This document shows positions 54,201 through 61,976 of a stretch of 64,000 nucleotides of DNA, one piece after another. Source of the stretch: Mesorhizobium sp. L-2-11. Lineage in GTDB: Bacteria > Pseudomonadota > Alphaproteobacteria > Rhizobiales > Rhizobiaceae. The notes beneath the pieces are model-generated. The model made no database searches and was not told where the DNA came from. It saw only the letters and a list, made by a program, of their open reading frames with translations. Position 1 is the stretch's first letter. Each line of letters begins with the position of its first letter. Location of the stretch: NCBI RefSeq assembly GCF_016756595.1, contig NZ_AP023257.1, positions 3,550,001-3,614,000 on the forward strand, read 5' to 3'. The position numbers and the translations under genes are program-made.

Positions 54201-55511
54201 ATGCGGGGCAGTTTCTCGACAATAACAAAAATGTTTTCGGCAGGCGCGGTCACGGCCGGCCTGCTGATGAGCGTCCCGGCCAGGGCGGCTGACGACACGA
54301 TCAAGGTGGGTATTCTCCACTCGCTGTCCGGGACGATGGCAATTTCGGAGACGACGCTGAAGGACGCCATGCTGATGCTCATCGACGAGCAGAATGCAAA
54401 GGGCGGCCTGCTCGGCAAGAAACTCGAAGCGGTCGTCGTCGATCCGGCTTCGAACTGGCCGCTGTTCGCCGAAAAGGCGCGCGAGCTGATCTCCAAGGAC
54501 AAGGTCGCGGCGGTGTTCGGTTGCTGGACCTCGGTGTCGCGCAAATCGGTGCTGCCGGTGTTCAGCGAGCTCGACAGCATCCTGTTCTATCCCGTCCAGT
54601 ATGAGGGCGAGGAGAGCGAGCGCAACGTGTTCTACACCGGTGCGGCGCCGAACCAGCAGGCTATTCCGGCCGTCGACTATCTGATGAGCGAGGACGGCGG
54701 TTCGGTGAAGCGCTGGGTGCTCGAAGGCACCGACTACGTCTATCCGCGCACCACCAACAAGATCCTCGAAGCCTATCTGAAAGCCAAGGGCGTCGCTGCC
54801 GAAGACATCATGGTCAACTACACGCCGTTCGGCTTCTCCGATTGGCAGACCGAGGTCGCGGCGATCAAGAAGTTCGGCTCCGCCGGCAAGAAGACCGCCG
54901 TCGTCTCGACGGTCAATGGCGACGCCAACGTGCCGTTCTACAAGGAGCTTGGCAACCAGGGCATCATGGCCGAGGACATCCCGGTCATGGCCTTCTCGGT
55001 CGGCGAGGAAGAGCTTGCCGGTCTCGACACCGCGCCGCTCGTCGGCCATCTCGCCGCCTGGAACTATTTCCAGAGCGTCGATACGCCCGAGAACGCCAAG
55101 TTCATCGCCGACTGGCACAAGTTCATCAAGAGCGACAAGCGCACCACCAACGACCCGATGGAAGCCCATTATGTCGGCTTCAACATGTGGGTGAAGGCGG
55201 TCGAGAAGGCCGGCACCACCGATCCTGACAAGGTCATCGACGCGGTGATCGGCGTCTCGGTGCCGAACCTGACCGGTGGCTATTCGACCATGATGCCGAA
55301 CCATCACATCACCAAGCCGGTGCTGATCGGCGAAATCCAGGCCGACGGCCAGTTCGAGGCCGTCTCGCAGACGCCTGGCCTAGTGATGGGCGACGAGTGG
55401 TCCGACTATCTGGCCGATTCGAAGGACCTGATCTCCGACTGGCGCGCGCCTCTGTCCTGCGGCAACTTCAATGTCGCAACCGGCAAGTGCGGCGGCAAGG
55501 GAACCAACTGA
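54201..55511 (+). CDS. urtA: Urea ABC transporter, substrate-binding protein
   Basis: 436 residues. Signal peptide through SVPARAAD, then the amide-type binding protein KVGILHSLSGTMAISETTLKDAMLM. VFGCWTSVSRKSVLPVF and LFYPVQYEGEESERNVFYTGAAPNQQ are diagnostic of UrtA rather than branched amino acid binding proteins. Periplasmic. The start has GGAG 10 nt upstream, and a sigma-54 promoter match lies just before. Followed by a stable hairpin and then urtB. Confidence 0.95.
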   Translation: MRGSFSTITKMFSAGAVTAGLLMSVPARAADDTIKVGILHSLSGTMAISETTLKDAMLMLIDEQNAKGGLLGKKLEAVVVDPASNWPLFAEKARELISKDKVAAVFGCWTSVSRKSVLPVFSELDSILFYPVQYEGEESERNVFYTGAAPNQQAIPAVDYLMSEDGGSVKRWVLEGTDYVYPRTTNKILEAYLKAKGVAAEDIMVNYTPFGFSDWQTEVAAIKKFGSAGKKTAVVSTVNGDANVPFYKELGNQGIMAEDIPVMAFSVGEEELAGLDTAPLVGHLAAWNYFQSVDTPENAKFIADWHKFIKSDKRTTNDPMEAHYVGFNMWVKAVEKAGTTDPDKVIDAVIGVSVPNLTGGYSTMMPNHHITKPVLIGEIQADGQFEAVSQTPGLVMGDEWSDYLADSKDLISDWRAPLSCGNFNVATGKCGGKGTN

Positions 55512-55526
55512 TCCTCCCGGGCCTGA

Positions 55527-55550
55527 CGGTCGTGGATTTCTCCACGACCG
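55527..55550 (+). promoter_or_regulatory. Intercistronic hairpin between urtA and urtB
   Basis: A 10-bp perfect stem CGGTCGTGGA with its complement, TTTC loop, 15 nt after the urtA stop. There is no T run after it, so it is better seen as an mRNA stabiliser or partial attenuator that keeps urtA message in excess. Confidence 0.6.
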
Positions 55551-55636
55551 GGACCGCGACGCGTCCGGGCGAGCTCGTCTCTCCTCCAGTCCGCCCGGAC
55601 GCGAAGTTTCAACCTTTAAAGAGTCGCCAGAAATCG

Positions 55637-57253
55637 ATGATCCTCACCCGCGCGATCGGCCTGACGCTGCTGCTCCTCCTAGGGATGCTGTCGCCGTCGA
55701 ACGCTGCCGAAGCGGATCTGCGCGCCATCATCGCCAAATTTGCCACTGCCGCGAATTTCTCGGCCACCGAAGCTGTCGTGCGCGAACTCGCCGCCACCGG
55801 TGATACTGCCGTCGAACGTCCGCTTGGCGCGCTTGCCGAGGGCGATCTTTACGTCCGCAAGGCCGATTCGCTGGTTTTCATCGGCAAGGCAGCTGGCGGC
55901 AGCGTTGAGCTGCTCGATCCGCTGAGCGGTGAGAAATCCGGCGACGCGGCCAAAAGCGAGATCACCAAGATCAAGGTCAACAACACGCTGCGCCGCGCCA
56001 TCCGCGATGCGCTGGGCACGCTGACGCTTGGCGCAAAAAATCCGGCCGCGCGCGTTGCCGCCGCCGACACCATGTTCAAAACGCCAGACGCGACAAACAT
56101 CGAGCCGCTTGATGCCGCAATCGCCAGCGAGACCGTGGCAAGCGTCAAAGCGCTGCTCGAACAGGCCCGCGCAGCATCGGTTCTGGTGTCGGACAGGCCG
56201 GAGACCGACAAACTGGCGGCCATCGCGCTGATCGGCGGGCGCGGCGATCGCAATGCTCTGTCCCTGCTCACCGCCATCGAGGCCAATTCCGAAGGCGCGG
56301 TCAAGGACGCGGCGACGGCGGCGATCGCCAACATCAATTCGACGCTGGCGCTGTGGGATGCCGGCCAGAACATCTGGTACGGCATTTCGCTCGGATCGGT
56401 GCTGCTGCTGGCGGCGATCGGCCTCGCCATCACCTTTGGCGTCATGGGCGTCATCAACATGGCGCATGGCGAAATGGTGATGCTCGGCGCCTACACGACC
56501 TTTGTCGTGCAGGAGGTGATCCGAACCTCCTTTCCCGGTCTGTTCGACTGGTCGCTGGTTATCGCGCTGCCGCTCGCCTTCTCGGTCGCGGCGCTCGTCG
56601 GCCTGGTCATCGAGCGGGGCGTGATCCGCTTTCTCTACGGCCGGCCGCTGGAGACGCTGCTGGCGACATGGGGCGTCTCGCTGATCCTGCAGCAGGCCGT
56701 GCGCACCATCTTCGGGCCGACCAACCAGGAGGTCGGCAATCCGTCGTGGATGTCGGGTTCGTTCTATATCGGCCAACTTGCGGTGACCTGGAACCGGCTC
56801 TGGATACTGGTATTCGCGCTCGGCGTGTTCGCGGTGCTGCTCTATGTGATGAAGCGCACCCCCTGGGGTCTGCAGATGCGCGCCGTCACCGCCAATCGCC
56901 GCATGGCCGCTTCGATGGGCATCAGGACGCCGTGGGTCGACGCGCTGACCTTTGCCTTGGGTTCTGGCATTGCCGGCATCGCCGGTGTCGCGCTCAGCCA
57001 GATCGACAATGTCTCGCCCAATCTTGGCCGCGGCTACATCATCGACAGCTTCATGGTCGTCGTCTTCGGCGGCGTCGGCAATCTCTGGGGCACGCTGGTC
57101 GGCGCCTTCTCGCTCGGCATCGTCAACAAGTTCCTCGAACCCTATGCCGGGGCGGTCCTCGGCAAGATCGTCGTGCTGGTCCTCATCATCCTGTTCATCC
57201 AGAAACGCCCGCGCGGCCTGTTCGCGCTGAAGGGCAGGTCGGTGGAAGCATGA
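55637..57253 (+). CDS. urtB: Urea ABC transporter permease UrtB
   Basis: 538 residues. A cleavable or anchoring hydrophobic N-terminus and a long periplasmic, HEAT-like segment (residues about 25-230) precede a LivH-type permease core starting near residue 245 (YGISLGSVLLLAAIGLAITFGVMGVINMAHGEMVMLGAY). The extended N-terminus is normal for UrtB. ATG 55637 starts the protein 125 nt after urtA. urtC overlaps its stop codon. Confidence 0.93.
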   Translation: MILTRAIGLTLLLLLGMLSPSNAAEADLRAIIAKFATAANFSATEAVVRELAATGDTAVERPLGALAEGDLYVRKADSLVFIGKAAGGSVELLDPLSGEKSGDAAKSEITKIKVNNTLRRAIRDALGTLTLGAKNPAARVAAADTMFKTPDATNIEPLDAAIASETVASVKALLEQARAASVLVSDRPETDKLAAIALIGGRGDRNALSLLTAIEANSEGAVKDAATAAIANINSTLALWDAGQNIWYGISLGSVLLLAAIGLAITFGVMGVINMAHGEMVMLGAYTTFVVQEVIRTSFPGLFDWSLVIALPLAFSVAALVGLVIERGVIRFLYGRPLETLLATWGVSLILQQAVRTIFGPTNQEVGNPSWMSGSFYIGQLAVTWNRLWILVFALGVFAVLLYVMKRTPWGLQMRAVTANRRMAASMGIRTPWVDALTFALGSGIAGIAGVALSQIDNVSPNLGRGYIIDSFMVVVFGGVGNLWGTLVGAFSLGIVNKFLEPYAGAVLGKIVVLVLIILFIQKRPRGLFALKGRSVEA

Positions 57254-58482
57254 TCACCGGACGCTTCTTCGCCGCCGGCGCCGACCGCCGCATCGCCATC
57301 ACGATCTTCATCCTTCTGGCGGTCGCCATCATCGTGCCGCTGCTCAATCTTGCGGTCCCGCCGACGAGTTCCTTCTACGTGCCGTCCTATGTCGTCGCGC
57401 TCACCGGCAAATACCTCTGCTATGCGCTGCTCGCCTTGGCGCTCGATCTCGTCTGGGGCTACTGCGGCATCCTTTCGCTCGGCCACGGCGCCTTCTTCGC
57501 TCTCGGCGGCTATGCGATGGGCATGTATCTGATGCGCCAGATCGGCTCGCGCGGCGTCTACGGCAATCCGCTGCTGCCGGACTTTATGGTGTTCCTGAAT
57601 TATGGGGAATTGCCATGGTTCTGGTACGGTTTCGACCAGTTCTGGTTTGCCGCGATCATGGTGCTTGCGGTGCCCGGCCTGCTCGCCTTCGTCTTCGGCT
57701 GGTTCGCCTTCCGCAGCCGCGTCACCGGCGTCTACCTGTCGATCATCACCCAGGCGATGACCTACGCGCTGCTGCTTGCATTTTTCCGCAACGACATGGG
57801 TTTCGGCGGCAACAACGGCCTGACCGACTTCAAGGATATTCTCGGCTACAACGTGCAGGCCGATGCGACACGCTCGGCATTGTTCGCGGCCAGCGCCGTC
57901 ACGCTGGCGCTCGCCGTCTTCGTCACCTGGGCGATCGTCGGTTCCAAATACGGCAAGCTGCTGATGGCGGTGCGCGACGCCGAGAGCCGCACGCGCTTTC
58001 TCGGTTGGCGCGCCGAAAACGTCAAACTGTTCGCCTTCACCGTGTCGGCTGTCATGGCCGGCATTGCCGGCGCGCTCTACGTGCCGCAGGTCGGCATCAT
58101 CAATCCGGGCGAGTTCGAGCCGTCCAATTCGATCGAGGTCGTGGTGTGGGCGGCCGTCGGCGGACGCGGCACCATCGTCGGGCCGATCATCGGCGCGCTG
58201 GTGGTCAATGCCGGCAAATCCTGGTTCACCGGCGTGCTGCCGGCGTTCTGGCTGTTTGCGCTGGGCGGGCTGTTCGTCGCCGTCACGCTGTTCCTGCCCA
58301 AGGGCATTGTCGGCATGTGGGATTCCTGGCGCGGCAACGCCAGGGCGCTCCGTGCAGCCTCGATCGCCGAGGAAGCCGGCACCGATCCCGACGTCCCGCC
58401 ACCGCCGAAGATCGTTCGCTCGGCTGCGAGAACGCCTGGCGACTGGTCCGCGTCCGGCCCCGAACCGCAGCCGGCGGAGTGA
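57250..58482 (+). CDS. urtC: Urea ABC transporter permease UrtC
   Basis: 410 residues. LivM-type permease with FSLG-like GILSLGHGAFFALGGYAMGMY and the EAA-type region GKLLMAVRDAESRTRFLGWRAENVKLFAFTVSA. Start codon ATG 57250 overlaps the urtB stop (ATGA), so the two permeases are translated in a coupled manner. The C-terminal 50 residues are a polar tail. Forms the membrane channel with UrtB. Confidence 0.95.
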   Translation: MITGRFFAAGADRRIAITIFILLAVAIIVPLLNLAVPPTSSFYVPSYVVALTGKYLCYALLALALDLVWGYCGILSLGHGAFFALGGYAMGMYLMRQIGSRGVYGNPLLPDFMVFLNYGELPWFWYGFDQFWFAAIMVLAVPGLLAFVFGWFAFRSRVTGVYLSIITQAMTYALLLAFFRNDMGFGGNNGLTDFKDILGYNVQADATRSALFAASAVTLALAVFVTWAIVGSKYGKLLMAVRDAESRTRFLGWRAENVKLFAFTVSAVMAGIAGALYVPQVGIINPGEFEPSNSIEVVVWAAVGGRGTIVGPIIGALVVNAGKSWFTGVLPAFWLFALGGLFVAVTLFLPKGIVGMWDSWRGNARALRAASIAEEAGTDPDVPPPPKIVRSAARTPGDWSASGPEPQPAE

Positions 58483-58485
58483 GCG

Positions 58486-59232
58486 ATGTCGAAGAGCAAC
58501 ACCATCCTCTATCTCGACGGGGTCTCGGTTTCCTTCGATGGCTTTCGCGCCATCAACAATCTGTCGCTGGTGCTCGACAAGGGCGAGATGCGGGCGATCA
58601 TCGGTCCGAACGGCGCCGGCAAGACCACGATGATGGACATCGTCACCGGCAAGACCCGTCCCGACGCGGGCGAGGTTTACTTCGACGGGCAGGTCGACCT
58701 GACGAAACATGACGAGGCCGAGATCGCCATGATGGGCATCGGCAGGAAATTCCAGAAGCCGACGGTCTTCGAAAGCCACACGATCGAGGACAACCTGATG
58801 CTGGCGCTGAACGGCCCACGCTCGATCTTCCCGGCACTGTTCCATCGCCGATCGGCGGCGGAGGCGCGGCAGATCGACGACATCCTCGGCATCATCCGGC
58901 TCGGTGACAAGCGCGACGAACTCGCCGCCAATCTCAGCCACGGCCAGAAGCAATGGCTCGAGATCGGCATGCTTTTGGCGCAGGATCCGAAGCTGCTTCT
59001 GGTCGACGAACCGGTCGCCGGCATGACCGACGCCGAGACTGAGGAGACCGCGCGGCTGCTTAGGGATATTGCGCGCGACCACTCGGTCATCGTCGTCGAG
59101 CATGACATGCATTTCGTGCGCGAGCTCGGCGTCAAGGTCACCTGCCTGCACGAAGGCTCGGTGCTGTCCGAAGGCTCGCTCGATTTCGTCTCGGCCGACG
59201 AGCGTGTCGTCGAAGTCTATCTTGGGAGATGA
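58486..59232 (+). CDS. urtD: Urea ABC transporter ATP-binding protein UrtD
   Basis: 248 residues. Walker A is GPNGAGKTTMMDIVTG, signature LSHGQKQWLEIGMLLA, Walker B LLLVDEPVAGM and H-loop VEHDMHF. The LSHGQ signature (not LSGGQ) is usual for UrtD/LivG types. Starts 3 nt after the urtC stop. One of the two ATPases. Confidence 0.95.
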   Translation: MSKSNTILYLDGVSVSFDGFRAINNLSLVLDKGEMRAIIGPNGAGKTTMMDIVTGKTRPDAGEVYFDGQVDLTKHDEAEIAMMGIGRKFQKPTVFESHTIEDNLMLALNGPRSIFPALFHRRSAAEARQIDDILGIIRLGDKRDELAANLSHGQKQWLEIGMLLAQDPKLLLVDEPVAGMTDAETEETARLLRDIARDHSVIVVEHDMHFVRELGVKVTCLHEGSVLSEGSLDFVSADERVVEVYLGR

Positions 59233-59302
59233 TCATGGTGTGGCGCGTTCCGTTCCATCATTTCGATCTTTCGTTCTTCAGGCGCTGGAGAAGGCGCTGA
59301 CC

Positions 59303-59998
59303 ATGCTCGAAGTCTCCAACGCCACGCTGCACTATGGCGCCGCCCAGGCGCTGCGTGGCGTCACGCTGAAGGCCGGCGCCGGCAGGATCACCTGCGTGCT
59401 CGGCCGCAACGGCGTCGGCAAAACCAGTTTGATGAGATCGATCGTCGGCCACCACCGGCTGACGAGCGGAAGCGTTGCCTTCGAGGGGAAGGCGCTCGAC
59501 CGGAGCGCGGCGTATGATCGCGCCCGGTCGGGCATCGCATTCGTGCCGCAGGGCAGGGAGATCTTCCCGCTGCTCACCGTGCGGGAAAACCTCGAATCGG
59601 GCTTTGCGCCATTGAAGCGCGCCGACCGCAACATTCCTGGCCACGTCTTCGAATTGTTCCCGGTGCTGAAGCAGATGCTCGCGCGCCGGGGCGGCGACCT
59701 TTCCGGCGGCCAGCAGCAGCAGCTTGCCATTGGCAGGGCACTGGTGATGCGGCCGAAACTGCTGGTGCTCGACGAGCCGACCGAAGGCATCCAGCCGTCG
59801 ATCATCAAGGATATCGGCCGCGCCATCCGCTATCTGCGCGACCAGGCAGGCATCGCCGTGCTGCTGGTAGAACAGTATCTTGATTTCTGCCGGGAACTGG
59901 CCGACGAGGTCAACATCATGGACCGCGGCCTGATCGTCCACACCGGCCCGGCCGAGGATCTCGACCGGGCGGATGTGCGGAAATTTCTGACGGTTTAG
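59303..59998 (+). CDS. urtE: Urea ABC transporter ATP-binding protein UrtE
   Basis: 231 residues. Walker A is GRNGVGKTSLMRSIVG, signature LSGGQQQQLAIGRAL, Walker B LLVLDEPTEGIQPS, H-loop VEQYLDF (Gln in the usual His place, as in LivF-like ATPases). ATG 59303 is preceded by GGAGAAGG; the frame is open to 59069 but that part overlaps urtD. Last gene of the operon. No urease gene follows within the window. Confidence 0.95.
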   Translation: MLEVSNATLHYGAAQALRGVTLKAGAGRITCVLGRNGVGKTSLMRSIVGHHRLTSGSVAFEGKALDRSAAYDRARSGIAFVPQGREIFPLLTVRENLESGFAPLKRADRNIPGHVFELFPVLKQMLARRGGDLSGGQQQQLAIGRALVMRPKLLVLDEPTEGIQPSIIKDIGRAIRYLRDQAGIAVLLVEQYLDFCRELADEVNIMDRGLIVHTGPAEDLDRADVRKFLTV

Positions 59999-60032
59999 CG
60001 CGGGAAGAATGACGGTTCTCCTCGCTGCCTCC

Positions 60033-60240
60033 CTTCGTCATCCTGGGGCGAAGCAAGGAGCAAAGCGACGCGGCGCCCATGCCGTGCCGTCAGTCAAAGG
60101 ATTGCAGCGGGTCAAAGAACAGAAGCAGTTTTCCAGCGTACACTATCCTGGATTCTGTACCGTGGTGACGCCCAGAGGTTACGGCATGGATCCTTGGGTC
60201 TTCGCTCCGCTTCGCGTCGCTGCGCCCAAGGATGACGAAG
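60033..60240. repeat. About 208-bp intergenic repeat with inverted ends
   Basis: The ends are inverted copies of a CTTCGTCATCCTGGG-type sequence (60033) and GCCCAAGGATGACGAAG (to 60240). The interior has GC-rich short repeats (GCGAAGC, CGCTTCGCG). Elements of this type recur between genes in Mesorhizobium-like genomes. It follows urtE and may end its message. Confidence 0.6.
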
Positions 60241-60431
60241 TCGCGGAACGCCTCTGGCGCGCTGAAGATTGCGTGCTAGGCTTTACTTGGCCTTGTTGAG
60301 TCGGCCGCTTTCCGTATCAGTCTCGTCGACAGATCAGCCGCAGGCTCAGCCGGCACGTTTCGTGCAAGCAGCCCGTCCGGCGATCTGATCGTTGTTCAAC
60401 GCATTTTGGGGCACTTGGGCCAGGGCAGCCG

Positions 60432-60608
60432 ATGGAACGTTACCTCGAGGACCACCAGAAACGACGGCTTACCGAGCGCGTCGACATCATGACCGCCATC
60501 GATATTCTGAAATCGCAAGGATACGACCACGACGAACTGATCGCAGAACTCACCAAGGTATTCTTCGTCGATCTCGATGCCTTCAACGAAGTCGTGGTGG
60601 CGGCGTGA
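60432..60608 (+). CDS. Small protein, 58 residues, uncharacterised
   Basis: A 59-codon frame beginning at ATG 60432 (MERYLEDHQKRRL) and ending at a TGA at 60606-60608. The composition is acidic and helical (IDILKSQGYDHDELIAEL), with no membrane segment or cysteine. It has codon use like its neighbours, which supports a real gene, but it has no recognised family and only a weak ribosome site. It lies in an otherwise gene-free stretch between the repeat at 60033-60240 and the DUF72 gene. Confidence 0.6.
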   Translation: MERYLEDHQKRRLTERVDIMTAIDILKSQGYDHDELIAELTKVFFVDLDAFNEVVVAA

Positions 60609-60639
60609 CGGAAGGGGTGGATGCGCTGTGCTGCCAAAT

Positions 60640-61446
60640 TCAGCCTGACACGCGTTTCATCAGCGCCATGGCGCCGAACGGCGCGCGGGCCTTGCCTTCG
60701 GTGATGAAGTAGACGAAGACATCACGCGGTTTGACCGGTGCTTCGGTAGAGGGTTCGGCGCGCGGCAGGTCGGCCGGCGCCTTGCCCTGCGCCCAGGTTT
60801 TTGCCCGCGCCGCCCATTCGTCCAGCGCCTTTGGCGTGTAGCAGTCGGGATTGTCATCGCTGCCGGTCTGCAACCGAACATAGACGAAATCGCCGGTGAC
60901 GTCGGCTATTGCTGGATATTTGGCGTGGTCGGCATAGACGATCGCCACCTTGTATTGGCGCGCCAGGGCGGCGAATTCCGGCACGACGAAGCTGTCGTTG
61001 CGCACCTCGACCGCATGGCGCAGCGCAACGCCGTCCTGCTTTTCAGGCAACAGCTTGAGGAAAGCCTCGAAATCGTCCGGGTCGAATTTTTTGGTTGGCG
61101 CGAACTGCCACAGGATCGGCCCGAGCTTGTCGCCGAGCGCGGCGACGCCCGATCCCAGGAAACGCGTCATCGACTCGCCGGCCTCACCGAGCACGCGGCG
61201 GTTGGTGACGAAGCGGTTGCCTTTCAGCGAATAGACAAAACCGTCCGGCGCCTCGTTTGCCCATTTGACGAAGGTCGGCTCCTTAAAACTCGAATAATAG
61301 GTGCCGTTGACCTCGATGCTCGGCACCTGCCGGGTTGCGTAGTGCAGCTGCTTCGCCTTCGACAATTTGTCCGGGTAGAAAGACGTGTCCCATGGCTCGA
61401 AGGTCCAGCCGCCCATGCCGGCGCGGATTTTTCCAGGTTGCGTCAC
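60640..61446 (-). CDS. DUF72 family protein (YecE-like)
   Basis: 268 residues, TIM-barrel-like family. IRAGMGGWTFEPWDTSFYPDKLSKAKQLHYATRQ and VNGTYYSSFKEPTFVKWA form the signature N-terminus; the RNDSF segment and VYVRLQTG follow. Function unknown; several relatives are near DNA repair or stress genes, and uvrA is close here. Start ATG 61446 with an upstream AGG. Confidence 0.88.
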   Translation of the reverse strand: MTQPGKIRAGMGGWTFEPWDTSFYPDKLSKAKQLHYATRQVPSIEVNGTYYSSFKEPTFVKWANEAPDGFVYSLKGNRFVTNRRVLGEAGESMTRFLGSGVAALGDKLGPILWQFAPTKKFDPDDFEAFLKLLPEKQDGVALRHAVEVRNDSFVVPEFAALARQYKVAIVYADHAKYPAIADVTGDFVYVRLQTGSDDNPDCYTPKALDEWAARAKTWAQGKAPADLPRAEPSTEAPVKPRDVFVYFITEGKARAPFGAMALMKRVSG

Positions 61447-61471
61447 TGTCGTCCTCCCGGTCTGTAAAAAA

Positions 61472-61942
61472 TCAGGCGATTGCTATCGTCTCAACCGTCT
61501 TTGCCATGTCGACGATGGTCCATCCTGGCCGGTATGGATTGGGCCGACGACCCGTTTCGTGAAAGCCATAGGCTTTGTAGAGCGCGATGTTTCGTTCCAT
61601 CCTGGCGTTGGTGTAAAGCCGCACCTCGGGCAGATGCCACAGGCGTGTCTGTTCGTCCGCCCATTTGAGCAGTGCGATGCCGAAACCGTTGCCCTGGAAA
61701 GCAGGGCCGATGGCGACGGAGAAGATCATCGTGTGGTCTGGATGCCGCTCGAGGACAATCAGCCCGGCCGGCTCGCCGCTGCTTTCCAGCAGCCAGACCT
61801 CACCGCGTTCGATCCGCGGCGCATAGTCCTCCGTGACCGGGATCGGCGGCGCGCCAAGCAAGGCGGTGTAGGGCGCATAGGCGGCCTCGGTCAGCCGGAC
61901 GATTGTGGCGAGATCCTCAGCAAGCGCTCTTCTGATCTTCAT
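61472..61942 (-). CDS. GNAT-family N-acetyltransferase
   Basis: 156 residues. Acetyl-CoA-binding motif A is SVAIGPAFQGNGFGIALLKWADEQT (Q/RxxGxG/A form), with motif B NARMERNIALYKAYGFHETGRR, typical of RimI-like acetyltransferases. The acceptor molecule is unknown. Lies between DUF72 and uvrA on the same strand with small gaps (26 and 35 nt). Confidence 0.87.
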   Translation of the reverse strand: MKIRRALAEDLATIVRLTEAAYAPYTALLGAPPIPVTEDYAPRIERGEVWLLESSGEPAGLIVLERHPDHTMIFSVAIGPAFQGNGFGIALLKWADEQTRLWHLPEVRLYTNARMERNIALYKAYGFHETGRRPNPYRPGWTIVDMAKTVETIAIA

Positions 61943-61976
61943 TTGAAGTTTCTTTCAAACGCCAGCCAGCCCTCAC

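Noticed and set aside
57142..59151. 669-codon antisense frame opposite urtC and urtD
   Set aside because: His/Asp/Arg-rich product typical of the reverse frame of GC-rich ABC genes; no motif.
59999..61976. Urease genes expected after urtABCDE
   Set aside because: None present; the region holds a repeat, a small gene, DUF72 and a GNAT gene.
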